DNA of 64,000 nt from JAEZBP01 sp963832725 (GTDB lineage: Bacteria; Myxococcota_A; Polyangia; Polyangiales; Sandaracinaceae). Under the pieces are notes generated by a model. It had not been told where the DNA came from, did not search any database, and worked only from the letters and a program-made list of their open reading frames with translations. Position 1 is the first letter of the stretch. Each line of letters starts with the position of its first letter. The position numbers and the translations under genes were made by a program. The stretch lies in the NCBI GenBank assembly GCA_963832725.1, contig CAWHVG010000003.1:2170001-2234000 (forward strand), in the 5' to 3' direction. Shown piece by piece: positions 8,517 to 19,086 of this stretch.

Positions 8517-11500
8517 ATGAGCGGAGGAGGCGAGCGCCGCATCAAGGGCGGAGGCATCCGCAAGATGGTCATCGTGCTGCTCCTGGTGGGCGGCATGATC
8601 CTCCTGCACCGCTTCGCCGTGCGCACGGTCGGGTTCGATCCGAGCGCGATGCTGGCGCTCGGGTTCGTGGTGCTGGCCAGCTACACCTTCGGCCAGCTCG
8701 TCGAGCGTATCGGTCTGCCCCAGATCACCGGCTACTTGGTGGCGGGCGTGGCGCTCGGCCCCTCCACCGCCGAGTTGCTGCCGGCGGCCTGGCAGATCCC
8801 GCCCTTCGACGAAGGGCTGCTCAGCACCAGCGTCATGCAGCAGCTCTCACCGCTGAACACGCTGGCGGTGGGGCTGATCGCGCTGACGGCCGGCGGCGAG
8901 CTGAAGATCGGCGCCCTGCGTAAGGGCTTCGCCGCCATCGCGGCCATCCTCGGCGGCCAGCTCGTGTTCGTGATGGTGCTGGTGGGGGCGTTCGTCTTCG
9001 CGATCAGCGGGGTGATTCCGTCGATCGTGTTCCCGGGTCTGGGCGAGCTGGACACCAGCGGCGTGCTGGCGCTCGGCGCGGTGCTGGGCACCGTCTCGCT
9101 CGCCTCCAGTCCCTCGGCGACGATCGCGGTCATCAACGATCTGCGCGCCCGCGGTCCGGTCACCGGCAACGTGCTGGCGACGGTGATCTTCAAGGACGTC
9201 GTCCTCGTCGTCCTCTTCGCCGTCGTCACCACCCTCGCCGCCCAGACGCTCGGCCAGGGCGGCGACGAGGATCAGCAGCTCGGGCTCTACCTGCTGCGCC
9301 ACATCGGCGGCGCGCTCGTGCTCGGCATCGCGCTCGGGTTCGGGATGGCGCTCTACCTGCGCTGGGTGAAGGCCGAGTCGCTGCTCTTCTCGGTCGGCGT
9401 GGTCTACACGGCCGCGTTCCTCGCCCACCAGCTCGACGTGGAAGAGATCGTCCTCTTCATCACCGCCGGGTTCGTGGCCGCGAACTTCTCGAGCGAGGGC
9501 GACGAGCTGCTGGAGACGGTGGAGAAGCTCTCGCTGCCCGTCTACGTCGTCTTCTTCACCATCGCGGGCGCCCAGCTCGATCTGCTCTTTCTCGGCACCA
9601 TCGCGCCCTTCGCGGCGGCGCTGGTGGGGCTGCGCATCCTCGGCATGTACCTCGGCGGCGCCGTCGGAGGCCGCATCGGCGGGGCCCCGGCCGTCGTCTC
9701 CCGCTACGGCTGGCTCGGGTTCGTGTCGCAGGCGGGGGTCAGCATCTCGCTGGCCGGCATCATCGCCCGCAACTTCGGCGAGCCGGGCCAGGCGCTCGGC
9801 AACCTGATCATCGGCGGCATCGCGCTCAATCAGCTCTCCGGCCCGGTGATGCTCAAGCTCGGCCTGGCCGCGGCCGGCGAGATCGGCGCCGCGGAAGGCG
9901 CGAGCGAGGAAGACGAGGAGGTGGCGGCCGACGCCGAGCCGCAACCGCTGCCGAGCCCGCCCTCGGCCAAGGACGAGGACGCCTGGGGCCCCGCGCTGAT
10001 CAGCGGCTCGACGTCGCTCGACGACGCCGTCCACACCCTCGAGCGCGAGCTGGACGAGCTGGTCCACGAGGTCTCGGAGGACCCGCTGGCGCGCTTCCGT
10101 GAGGACGGGCTGGCCTACATCCGCGATCTGCGCCGCGAGTTCTTGCGCCACCACCGGCGCATCACCGTGCAGGCGCTGAACGAGAGCCCGGAGCTCTCCC
10201 CCGCCGAGGCGCTGCGGCTCGAGCAAGCGGAGCTGGCCGACAAGTGGCGCGCCATCGTGCTCGCCCGCGCGGCCGAGGTGCTCCAGCAGCCGACCTGGAA
10301 CCCCAATCCGATCCTCGAGGCGGCCGAGGCCATCACCGACGAGCTCGAAGACTCGCTCCCCGCGCCCTACCCCGAGGTCAGCTTCCCGGCCCGCGAGGAC
10401 GACTCGTTCTTCACCGCGCTGGCCCGCTGGGTGTTGCGCGCGCGGCGGTCCACGAGGCGGCTCTTCCGGCGGCCCATGCCGCCGCGCTCCGTGGAGCTGC
10501 GCCCGCTGGCGCGCTGGCATCTGTGGGGGCTCTTGCCGGAGGAGCTCGAGCCGGTCGCCGCCGTCCACGCCCAGGCCGAGGCGAAGCTGGTCGGCCGGAC
10601 CCGCAACATCTTCGACGGGCTGGTCCTCGCCTACGACGCGCTGGCGATGGACATCGACGCGGCGCGGCACGCCGAGGACACGGCCAAGGCCCGCGCGCCC
10701 CAGCAGGGCGAGGGCGAGAAGCCCGAGGCCGAGGCCGGCGACGACGAGGAGGCGCCCGACGACGACGACGCGCTGACGATGACGACGGAGGCGCTCGAGG
10801 AGCGGCTGCGCGGCGTCCGCCGCCACGTCGAGCAAGAGCTGATGATGGCGGTCCAGGAGGTGGACCGGATCGTCGTCGAGACCACCCGCCGCACCACGCG
10901 CGCGTTCGGCACCTGCATGCGCGGCCTCAAGGAGGACGCGATGAGGGTCGGCACGCCCGACCTGCCGATGCGCCGGCGCGCCGCCAGCACGCTCTACAAC
11001 CGCCGCGACGACGCCCGGCGCACGCTGGTGCGCGGCGTCTCGGCCGCCCGCGACACCTCCGCCGCGCTCTACAACCGGCTCGCGCTCGAGCTCGAGCTCT
11101 TGGCGCTCGAAGGCCGGGTCAAGAACGCCCTCGACGAGCACGCCACCGCCCTCGGCCGCGACGTGCGAGGCCGGGCCCACCGCCAGGTCGAGCGCGTGCA
11201 GGAGGCCATCGAGGAGGCATCGAAGCGCTTCGACCAGGTCATCGCCAACGACGTGCCGGGCGGCGAGCTCTCGCGCGAGATCCGCGAGCTCTGCGATCCG
11301 ATCATCCGCGTGTCCTCGGAGGCCGCGAAGGTGGCGGCGGCGCTGCGCGACCAGCTCACGGACGAGCGCTCCGTCACCCACGTGCTCGACGCGTTGACCC
11401 GCGCCGCGCACGAGCTGACCGACCGCTACCGCATCCCGGCCGGGCCGGTGCCGGAGACCGAGGATCATCTCCCGCCGGCGATCGGCACCGTCGACGTGCC

Positions 11501-13116
11501 CTTCCGCGAGTGGGTGCTGGCGCGCATCGAGACCAGCCTGGCGCCGCGGCTCCTGGCGTCGACGCGGGAGGTCGCGAGCCGGGTGGAGCCGCTCGCGCAG
11601 GCGCTCGGCGAGCTGGAGCGACGGGTCGCGTTCAACGTCGAGCTGGCCACCTCGGAGCTCTCGGTCATCGAGGACGAGACGCCGCTCCCGGAGACGCGGC
11701 AGCTCCTGCGCGACATGATCGGCGGCGCGCTCGACCGCAACCGCGGTCTCTTCGCGGGCTACGGCGAGGCGTCGGAGCAATGGGGCGACGAGGTGCGGCG
11801 CGGGGTGCGGGGCGCCGTGCTCAGCGGCCTGGAGGAGCTGCGCGGCGGCATCGCCCTCGGCGAGATGGGGCGCCTCCGCCTGCAGCTCGTGCGCGACGTG
11901 CGCGGCCGCCGGGTGGTCCGCTTCCTCCGCGATCTCCGGCGCTCGATCGGCCGCTCCTGGACCATCGCCAGCCGCGCGCTGCAGGAGGGCATCGGCGAGA
12001 CGCGCCTCGACCGCATCCGCGTCCGGCTCGGGCTGCCGGCGCGCCTGGCCGAGGAGGACATCGGCGAGGCCACCTTCACCCCGAAGGCGCCGGTCCCGTC
12101 GATCCCGATGGTCTACCGGCGCCTCTTCTCCGCCCAGGCGCTGGAAGCGGGGGACATCCTGACCGGGCGCGACGAAGCGCTCGGCCGCGCGATGGCGGTG
12201 CTGGAGGGACGCGGCAACGGCGCGCTGCGCACGGTGGCCTTGGTCGGCCCCGACGGCGTCGGCAAGTCGGCGTTCGTCAACGCGGTCGTCCGCGCCCGCA
12301 AGTGGCCGAAGGTGCGCGAGCTCTCGCTGGACGCGCCGGCGACGGTGGAGGACATCGACACCATCTTCGAGCGCGAGAGCGAAGGCCACCTGATCGTGGT
12401 CTCGGGGCTGCACTGGCTGCGCTCGCTGGACGCCGGAGGGTTCGCGCCGCTGCGCCGCTTCGTGGCGGGTGTGGTGGCCGACGGCGGCAAGAACGCGTTC
12501 TTGGTCCGCGCCGACGCGCTGGTGTGGGCGCAGAGCTCCCAAGCCGCGCCGCTTGGCGGAGGCGTTCCCGGAGGTCGTGCGGCTCGATCCGCTCGATCCG
12601 GAGGGGCTGGCCGCCGCCGTGCTCGCGCGGCACACGGTCAGCGGCTACGGGCTGGTGTTCAGCCAGGGCATGGCGCCCGAGAGCCGGCTGGAGGAGGCCG
12701 TGCAGCGGGCGACCGCGCCTCTGAGCCGACCGCAGGAGTCCTTCTTCCGCGCCCTGCACGCGGCGTCGGGGGGGCTCTTGCGGGACGCGTTGCGCCTCTG
12801 GCTGTCGGCGGTCGAGCACGTCGACGAGGCCGCGGACTTCGTCCACCTCGGGCCGGTCCCGACACCTTCCATCTACGCGCTCCGGCACCTGAAAGAGCAG
12901 CAGGTGCTGACCCTCTATCAGGTCGCGCGGCAGGGCTGGATGGACGCGCGGGTGCTGGCGTCACTCTTCCGGACCGACCCGACGACGGCCGAGGCGCAGC
13001 TCGGCGCGCTCGCGCACCTCGGCATCCTGGAGCGCAAGGGGACGGTCTGGCGCATCGCGGTGCACCTGCGCGGTTCAATCTACCGGCTCCTGCGCGAGCG
13101 GGGATACGTGGCATGA
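8517..13116 (+). CDS. Giant CPA2-type antiporter fused to helical region and P-loop NTPase (one frame shift)
   Basis: About 1532 residues after joining two frames; one extra base lies near 12540-12553. Residues about 15-460 are a monovalent cation:proton antiporter-2 domain (start region LGFVVLASYTFGQLVERIGL and VAGVALGPSTAELLP, some 12 membrane segments). Residues about 460-1220 are cytoplasmic, highly charged and helical, without a recognised domain. Residues about 1225-1532 form an NTPase. Its Walker A is GPDGVGKS (about 1244-1251), a Walker B-like strand is HLIVVSGLHW, and a winged-helix-like end follows (TTAEAQLGALAHLGILERKG). TrkA-N/RCK domains, usual for such transporters, are absent. 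It overlaps the mechanosensitive channel by four bases (ATGA). The NTPase may gate or couple the transporter, which is inference. Confidence 0.85.
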
Positions 13117-14816
13117 GGCGCGATGTCGCCCAGTCGCTCGCCCTCTCGCTGGCCCTGTCAATCGCGTGGGCCACCGCCGCGCAGGCGCAATCGCCCCAAG
13201 GCGCGGCCACCGAGACCACACCCGCGCCCACGTCCGGCACGCAGGGCGCGACGCGCACACGCGGCACATCGGGGACGGCGGGAGGAAGCGCTCGACCCGG
13301 CACCGTGCGCCGGCGAGCGCCGGCACGGGGCGCGTCACCGAGCACGTCGGCGGAGACGAGCTCCGCACCGAGCTCCGCACCGGCCAGGCCCGGACGGCGC
13401 GCGCCGACACGGAGCGCAGGGAGCACCGCGTCTGGGAGCACGTCGGGCGGCTCCGGAGCGGGCAGCTCGCGAGGGAGCACCTCGGCGGCGAGCGGATCCG
13501 ACGAGACGACGCCGGCCCGCTCTCCGAGGCCGCGGCGACGGAGGAGACGAGCACGCGCGACCGCCGGAGCCGGCGCGGCGACCGAGAGCCACCCGACCGA
13601 GCGTCCGGCCACATCGCCGGGGGGCGAGGCGACCCCCGAAGCGCCGGGCGAGCCGACGTCGAACGAACCCGGAGCGACCCCGGAGCCGCCCGCCGCCCCG
13701 CTCCTCGACGGAGGGGTGCCGCCGCTCGACGGAGGCGACGGGGGCTTGGACGGCGGGTTCTTCGACGGCGGCGCGGACGCGAGCGTCCCGAGCGACGACG
13801 GAGGCCTCGACGGCGGCGTGGAAGACGACGCCGGGACCGACGGCGGCGTGGACGCGGGCGTGGCCGAGCCGGTGGCCCCACCGCCCGATGTCGGCGTGGC
13901 GACGCCGGCGCAGCCCGAGCGCGATTTCTTGGGCGCGTTCAGCGAGTGGATGTGGGAGCACGAGCGCGAGTCCCGCGCGTCTCGCGAGTCCCGCGACACC
14001 TCGACCGAGCCCGCGCCCATCTCCCGCGAGCCGGCCGACGAGATCCAGCTCGTCGTCAACGACAACATCCGCGAGTGGCTCGGCTTCGCGCTGCCCGAGC
14101 GGCGCGTCTCGTCGTTCGGGATCGTCGTCCTGCTCCTCTTCTCGTTCCTGGCGCTGGTCTTGATCGAGCGGCTCCGCAGACCGTTGCCGGAGCGCGGGCT
14201 GGTGCCACGGGCGCTCAGCGCGGCGCATCTCTCGGTGCGGCTGGCGACCGTCGTGCTCCTCCTGATGCTCGTCTCGCGCCTCTTGCCGAGCTGGCTGCAC
14301 CCGGCGCTGCTCCTCACCGTGGCGGCGGTCGCGGTCGCGCTCGGCTTCGGCGCCGTCTGGGTGCTCCTGCCGGACGTGGTCGGCGGCATCGTGCTCTTGA
14401 CCGAAGGCCGCATCAGCCGCGGGCAGTGGATCGTGGGCGAAGGGTTCGCGGGCACGGTGGAGCACGTCGGGCCGCGGGTGACGGTCCTGCGCGCACCCGA
14501 CGGCGCGCTCTTGACGGTGCCGAACCGCCGCGTGGTCAAGAGCCCGGTCCACGCCACCGACCGCCGCTGGCACGAGGTCGAGGTGGAGCTCCGCGCGCCC
14601 TCCGGCGCCCCCTCGCGCGCCATCCGCGACGCCATCCGCGACGCCGTCCTCTGCTCGCCCTTCATCCCACCGGACCCGCGCTTGACCCTCTCACGGGACG
14701 CGCGCGAGCCGGCGATGTGGCGCCTGAGAGTGCGCCTCCTCGACGTCCGCTTCGCCGCCGCGTTCGAAGGCCAGCTCCTCGAGCGTGTCGAAGAGCTCCT
14801 CGGTCAGCACGACTGA
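13113..14816 (+). CDS. MscS-family mechanosensitive channel with long disordered N-terminus
   Basis: The protein has 567 residues. The ATG overlaps the TGA of the antiporter fusion. It has a signal peptide (MRRDVAQSLALSLALSIAWA...AQA), then about 270 residues of Thr/Ser/Pro/Ala- and Asp/Gly-rich low complexity. Membrane segments follow at about 340-440, then the MscS pore helix and beta domain (AVAVALGFGAVWVLLPDVVGG, ISRGQWIVGEGFAGTVEHVG, VTVLRAPDGALLTVPNRRV). The core matches MscS residues from TM3 onward. It would release solutes on hypo-osmotic shock. Tight coupling to an antiporter fits osmotic control. The long extension is unusual and probably periplasmic. Confidence 0.88.
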   Translation: MRRDVAQSLALSLALSIAWATAAQAQSPQGAATETTPAPTSGTQGATRTRGTSGTAGGSARPGTVRRRAPARGASPSTSAETSSAPSSAPARPGRRAPTRSAGSTASGSTSGGSGAGSSRGSTSAASGSDETTPARSPRPRRRRRRARATAGAGAATESHPTERPATSPGGEATPEAPGEPTSNEPGATPEPPAAPLLDGGVPPLDGGDGGLDGGFFDGGADASVPSDDGGLDGGVEDDAGTDGGVDAGVAEPVAPPPDVGVATPAQPERDFLGAFSEWMWEHERESRASRESRDTSTEPAPISREPADEIQLVVNDNIREWLGFALPERRVSSFGIVVLLLFSFLALVLIERLRRPLPERGLVPRALSAAHLSVRLATVVLLLMLVSRLLPSWLHPALLLTVAAVAVALGFGAVWVLLPDVVGGIVLLTEGRISRGQWIVGEGFAGTVEHVGPRVTVLRAPDGALLTVPNRRVVKSPVHATDRRWHEVEVELRAPSGAPSRAIRDAIRDAVLCSPFIPPDPRLTLSRDAREPAMWRLRVRLLDVRFAAAFEGQLLERVEELLGQHD

Positions 14817-15092
14817 ACCTGCTCGCGACGTTCGCGCCGGTGCCCATGTTCTCGCCGCTCCCGGGCCGGTGTTGGACGCCGTTTCATGCCACGGCGACCA
14901 CGCCCTCGACGTGGGTTCGCCGCCACGCTGGCGAACGACCTGCGGACGCGCAGGCGAGCGCTTCCTCCGCCGCGACCTCAGCGCATCGACTCGAAGCTCC
15001 CCGCCATTGCGGCGCCGACCCGCGATCGGTAGCGTGCGGCCATCCGGCGGCGGGCCCACCGCGCCGACGCGCGGGGGAGAGAGTCCGAGACG

Positions 15093-17021
15093 ATGAGCAT
15101 GGCCGAGCCCGAGCCCGACGACGAAGCCGTCCGCCCCGCGGCCACGTCCATCCCGCCCGACACCCTGCCTCGCGTCACGCTCGCGCCGCCACCCGCCTAT
15201 CACGTACCGCACGCGCACGGCCTGGTGGACGGCCGCGTGATCTTCATCTGCGGCATCTCGGTGGTCGTCGCGTTGATCGCCAGCCTGGTCGCCCGGGTGT
15301 TGGTCGCGCTGATCGACCTCATCACCAACGTGGCGTTCCTCGGCCGCGTCTCGTTCGCGCACGCCGAGCCGACGGCGCACGTGATCGGTCCGTGGGTGAT
15401 CTTGGTGCCGGTCGCTGGCGGCCTCGTCGTCGGCCTGATGGCGCGCTACGGCTCCAAGGCGATCCGCGGGCACGGCATCCCCGAGGTGATGGAGCAGATC
15501 GCTCGCCAACGAGAGCCGCATCCCGGCCCGCGTGACGTTCCTGAAGCCGCTCTCGGCCGCCATCGCCATCGGGACCGGCGGCCCGTTCGGCGCCGAGGGG
15601 CCGATCATCGCCACCGGCGGCGCGCTCGGCTCTGTGGTCGGCCAGCTCGTTCGGGTCACCGCCGACGAGCGAAAGACCCTGCTGGCCGCCGGCGCCGCCG
15701 CCGGCATGGCGGCGATCTTCGGCTGCCCCGTGGCGGCGGTGCTCCTGGCGGTCGAGCTCTTGCTCTTCGAGTACCGCCCGCGCTCCATCATCCCCGTCGC
15801 GCTCGCGGCCGGAACGGCGGACTGCCGTGCGCATCGGCTTCGTCGGCGCCGACGCGGTCTTCCCGATGCCCGACCTCGCGCCGCCGGGCTCGCTCGGCCT
15901 GGCCGCCTACGTCGCTGATCGGCCTCTTGGTCGGCGTCGGCTCGCGTCGTCGTGACCAAGGGCGTCTACCGCGTCGAGGACGCGTTCGAGAAGCTGCCGG
16001 TGCACTGGATGTGGTGGCCGGCCATCGGCGCCATCGGGGTCGGCGTCGTCGGCTTGATCGAGCCGCGTACGCTCGGCGTCGGCTACGAGAACATCCAAGA
16101 GACGCTGACCGCCGAGCTGGCCGGCACCACGGTGGCGGTCCTCTGCGTGCTGAAGCTGCTCTCCTGGTGGATCGCGCTCGGCAGCGGCACCTCGGGCGGC
16201 ACGCTGGCGCCCCTGCTCACCATCGGTGGCGGCCTCGGCGCGATCGTCGGCGCCGGAACGGCTGTCGTGCTGTCCCTACGCGGGCGTGGACCTGCGGGTG
16301 GCGGCGCTGGTGGGGATGGCGGCGATGTTCACCGGCGCCTCGCGCGCCATGCTCGCCTCCATCGTCTTCGCGTTCGAAGTCACGCGGCAGCCGATGGGGC
16401 TGCTTGCCGCTCTTGGCCGGCTGCGCGGCCGCGTACCTCGTGTCGTGCCTCTTCATGCGCGAGTCGATCATGACCGAGAAGATCGCGCGCCGCGGCTACC
16501 GCATCGTCGGCGAGTACATGGCCGACTGGCTCGAGCAGGTGAACGTGGCCACCTGCTGCGCGCGCGACGTGGTCACGCTGAAGACCTCGCAGCCGATCGA
16601 GACGACCAAAGCGTGGCTGCGCTCGGAGGCGGAGGGCAGCGACCACAAGGGCTTCCCCGTGCTCGACTCGAGCGGGCGACTGGCGGGCGTGCTCACGCGG
16701 CGCGACTTCGGGACGGTTCCGGGCGACGCCGAACACCTTCGCGACCTCATCCGCCGGCCACCGGCGGTCGTCCACGAGCACGACTCCGTCCGCGCCGCCG
16801 CCGACCACATGATCGCCGAGGGCGTCGGGCGTCTACCGGTCCTGTCGGAGGAAGGGCAGCTCGTCGGCATGCTGACCCGCAGCGACATCCTGCGCGCCCA
16901 CGAGCAGCGCCTGACCAGCGCCCACCGCGCCGCCATCGCCCGCCCCGTGCACATGCCGCGCGGCATCACCTGGCTCCGGGAACGCATCCACCCGCGCGAC
17001 GACGCGGACGACCGTCGGTAG
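15093..17021 (+). CDS. ClC-type chloride channel/antiporter with C-terminal CBS pair (six frame shifts)
   Basis: About 640 residues when six single extra bases are skipped (near 15525, 15825, 15912, 15945, 16262 and 16400). The ClC signatures are all present: GHGIPEV (GSGIP-like), GGPFGAEGPII (GxEGP), GSGTSGGTLAPLL (GxFxP-like) and a helix-R-type C-terminal segment. Two CBS motifs follow (about 490-610: 'DHKGFPVLDSSGRLAGVLT' and 'GVGRLPVLSEEGQLVGMLT'), which in this family bind adenine nucleotides and modulate the channel. The AEGP variant lacks the usual Lys/Arg. The shifts fall between intact conserved blocks, so I take the gene as functional and the sequence as faulty. The 3' end is duplicated downstream. 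Confidence 0.85.
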   Translation: MSMAEPEPDDEAVRPAATSIPPDTLPRVTLAPPPAYHVPHAHGLVDGRVIFICGISVVVALIASLVARVLVALIDLITNVAFLGRVSFAHAEPTAHVIGPWVILVPVAGGLVVGLMARYGSKAIRGHGIPEVMEQIARQREPHPGPRDVPEAALGRHRHRDRRPVRRRGADHRHRRRARLCGRPARSGHRRRAKDPAGRRRRRRHGGDLRLPRGGGAPGGRALALRVPPALHHPRRARGRNGGLPCASASSAPTRSSRCPTSRRRARSAWPPTSLIGLLVGVGSRRRDQGRLPRRGRVREAAGALDVVAGHRRHRGRRRRLDRAAYARRRLREHPRDADRRAGRHHGGGPLRAEAALLVDRARQRHLGRHAGAPAHHRWRPRRDRRRRNGCRAVPTRAWTCGWRRWWGWRRCSPAPRAPCSPPSSSRSKSRGSRWGCLPLLAGCAAAYLVSCLFMRESIMTEKIARRGYRIVGEYMADWLEQVNVATCCARDVVTLKTSQPIETTKAWLRSEAEGSDHKGFPVLDSSGRLAGVLTRRDFGTVPGDAEHLRDLIRRPPAVVHEHDSVRAAADHMIAEGVGRLPVLSEEGQLVGMLTRSDILRAHEQRLTSAHRAAIARPVHMPRGITWLRERIHPRDDADDRR

Positions 17022-17136
17022 CGCAGCGCTCGACCCGCGCCCACCACACCGCCCGCCCCGTGCACATGCCGCGCGGCATCACCTGGCTCCGGGAACGCAT
17101 CCACCCGCGCGACGACGCGGACGATCATCGATAGCG
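16938..17136. repeat. 3'-end duplication of the ClC gene
   Basis: The last 85 or so bases of the channel gene (16938-17023, including the stop codon) recur at 17051-17136 with only three or four differences, offset by 113 bases. The copy still reads MPRGITWLRERIHPRDDAD and a stop. It is a recent tandem duplication of the gene end. Confidence 0.9.
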
Positions 17137-17209
17137 AGTCGCAGCCGGTCGAGCGCTGTCGGGATCGGCCGGGCTGGCCCCGCCTCGCGGCCTCGGGCAT
17201 GCTGCCCCG

Positions 17210-18091
17210 ATGCGTACCTCGCTCGGGCTCGCCCTCGCCACGATCGCCCTCTCCTTCACCGTTCCTGCCGCCGCGCAGAACGACATGGGACAAGGCGAAG
17301 CGCGGATCACCTCCCGCTCGGACGTGCGGCTCTCGATGGAGAGCATGCCCGGCACCGGCGGCGGCGCGATGGCGCACCTAGGCCATGGCGTGGGCGCGCA
17401 GATGGCTCGGCTTCGCCACTGCTACGAGGAGCGCGTCGAGCAGGATCCCACCGTCACCGGCACGCTGCGGCTCCGCTTCCTGCTCGACGAGCGCGGCCGG
17501 CCCCACATCGAGGTCGACCAGGACGGCGTGAACGACGCCGCGGTCCTTCGCTGCATGACCCGCATCCTCGAGCGCCTCGACACCGGCGAGCTCACCCGAC
17601 CGACCCACGCGGTGGTGGTCTTCGAGCTCGCGAACACCGCCGCCCGCGGCGTGGAAGAGTCGGCCGAGCGCGCCCGCGAGGTCCAAGCCGTCGCGCTGAC
17701 CACCGACGCCGACGGCAACCCCGCCGCCAGCGGAGGCAGCGGCAACGGCCGCGTGCACTTCACGCTCACCGGCCACGGGAGCGACTCCGCGCCGGCCGTG
17801 AGCGCCGCCTACCGCGCGCTGATGACGACCGTCCCGGGGCTCTTGGACTGCCGGCGCCACTCCGGCCGGCACGGCCGCTCACCGGGCGGCGACCTCACCG
17901 GCGCGGTGCAAATCCACGGGGGCCGTCGCCCCGCGGCGCGGATCACCCGCTCCACCGTCCCCAACGAGCGCACCCAGCGCTGCGTCAACCGCGTGCTCCG
18001 TCACATCGAACAGCGCCCCCCGAGCGGCAACGGACGCGTCAGCCTGCAGATCCACTTCGAGCCCGCCGACGACGTCGAAGCCGACGACTGA
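17210..18091 (+). CDS. Exported protein with two AgmX/PglI-like domains
   Basis: The protein has 293 residues. A cleavable signal peptide (MRTSLGLALATIALSFTVPAAAQ) is followed by two copies of a Cys-to-Cys domain. Copy 1 is about residues 60-130 (MARLRHCYEERVEQDPTVTG...VLRCMTRILERL). Copy 2 is about 205-285 (VPGLLDCRRHSG...RCVNRVLRHIE). The pattern (RCYE near the start, an 'x-G-x-L-x-L-x-F' strand, C-V/M-x-R-I-L at the end) is that of the AgmX/PglI C-terminal, TonB-like domain common in myxobacteria, where relatives are tied to gliding. A motility role here is inference. The second copy is weaker. Confidence 0.7.
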   Translation: MRTSLGLALATIALSFTVPAAAQNDMGQGEARITSRSDVRLSMESMPGTGGGAMAHLGHGVGAQMARLRHCYEERVEQDPTVTGTLRLRFLLDERGRPHIEVDQDGVNDAAVLRCMTRILERLDTGELTRPTHAVVVFELANTAARGVEESAERAREVQAVALTTDADGNPAASGGSGNGRVHFTLTGHGSDSAPAVSAAYRALMTTVPGLLDCRRHSGRHGRSPGGDLTGAVQIHGGRRPAARITRSTVPNERTQRCVNRVLRHIEQRPPSGNGRVSLQIHFEPADDVEADD

Positions 18092-18249
18092 TGCCGCGAC
18101 GCCGGGCCATGCCGGCGTCCATACCGACCTGAGCCACATTGGGTGTCGCTGCAGCTCGGTCACCGCGTTCGGTCTCGCCGCAAGGGGTTTGAAACGGGTC
18201 GCCCGCGCGTCCCCTTGCGAAGCGATGACGAGGGCCCACGCTGGGCGAC

Positions 18250-19086
18250 ATGCCGAAACGATTTCGGGGTCGGGTGGTCCTCATCACCGGTGCGTCCGCG
18301 GGCATCGGCGCCGCGAGCGCCCGCCGCTTCGCCGAGGAGGGCGCGCGTCTCGCGTTGGTCGCTCGCCACGAAGGGCCGCTCGAGGCCATCGCCGAGGAGC
18401 TGCGGAGCCGCGGCGCCGAGACCCTGGTCGTCCCGGCGGACGTCGGCGACCTCGACGCGTGCCGCATGCTCGTCGAGCGCACCGCGGACGCGCTCGGCGG
18501 CATCGACGTCTTGGTCAACAACGCGGGCGCGCACTTCCGCGGGGCGTTCGAGATGCGGAGCCCGGACGAGATCGCCACCATGATCGACGTCAACGTGCGC
18601 GCCCCGCTGGTGCTGACGAGCCTGGCGCTGCCGCACCTCCGCCGAACGGGCGGCACCATCGTCAACGTCGCCTCGCTCGCCGGCATGGTCCCGCTGCCGG
18701 ACGCGGCGACCTACTCGGCGAGCAAGTTCGCGCTCCGCGCGTTCTCGTTGGCGCTCGCGCAGGAGCTCGTCGGCACCGGCGTCGCCTCGACGCTGGTCTC
18801 ACCCGGGCCAATCATCGACACCGGCTTCCTGATGAATGCGCTCGACGAGGCCGCGGACGTGGTGTTCTCGCAGCCGATGAGCACCGCGGATGAGATCGCG
18901 CAGATGATCCTCGACTCCGCCCACGACGGACGCCTCGAGCGGGCCAAGCCGGCCGCCTCCGCGGTCATGGCCACCGCGTCATACCTCTTCCCCGGCCTGC
19001 GCCGCCGCCTCGAGCCCGTGATGAGAGCGCGCGGGCGCCGGGAGAAGGCCCGCTACCGCGAGCGCCGAGACCGCGGCGAGCTCTGA
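18250..19086 (+). CDS. Short-chain dehydrogenase/reductase
   Basis: The protein has 278 residues. Classical SDR with the cofactor motif TGASAGIG (residues about 13-20), NNAG (about 90), catalytic Ser in VNVASLAG and the YSASK active site. The sequence just after the second strand (VARHEG) fits NADP preference. The C-terminus (about 230-278) is Arg-rich and holds a hydrophobic stretch (VMATASYLFPGLRRRLEP) as in membrane-associated SDRs acting on lipids or acyl chains. Substrate unknown. No operon partner is seen. Confidence 0.88.
   Translation: MPKRFRGRVVLITGASAGIGAASARRFAEEGARLALVARHEGPLEAIAEELRSRGAETLVVPADVGDLDACRMLVERTADALGGIDVLVNNAGAHFRGAFEMRSPDEIATMIDVNVRAPLVLTSLALPHLRRTGGTIVNVASLAGMVPLPDAATYSASKFALRAFSLALAQELVGTGVASTLVSPGPIIDTGFLMNALDEAADVVFSQPMSTADEIAQMILDSAHDGRLERAKPAASAVMATASYLFPGLRRRLEPVMRARGRREKARYRERRDRGEL

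Noticed and set aside
8847..12635. A 1262-codon open frame on the minus strand
   Set aside because: Antisense shadow of the antiporter fusion; low-complexity His/Arg/Ala composition and no motif.
15532..15918. Separate small membrane protein genes inside the ClC region
   Set aside because: They are consecutive fragments of one ClC protein read in rotating frames, each shift being one base.
15093..17021. Pseudogene call for the multiply shifted ClC gene (and for hpd, hmgA, the MBOAT gene)
   Set aside because: All catalytic or pore motifs are intact, and shifts of the same kind occur in many unrelated essential-type genes across the window, which points to sequence error.
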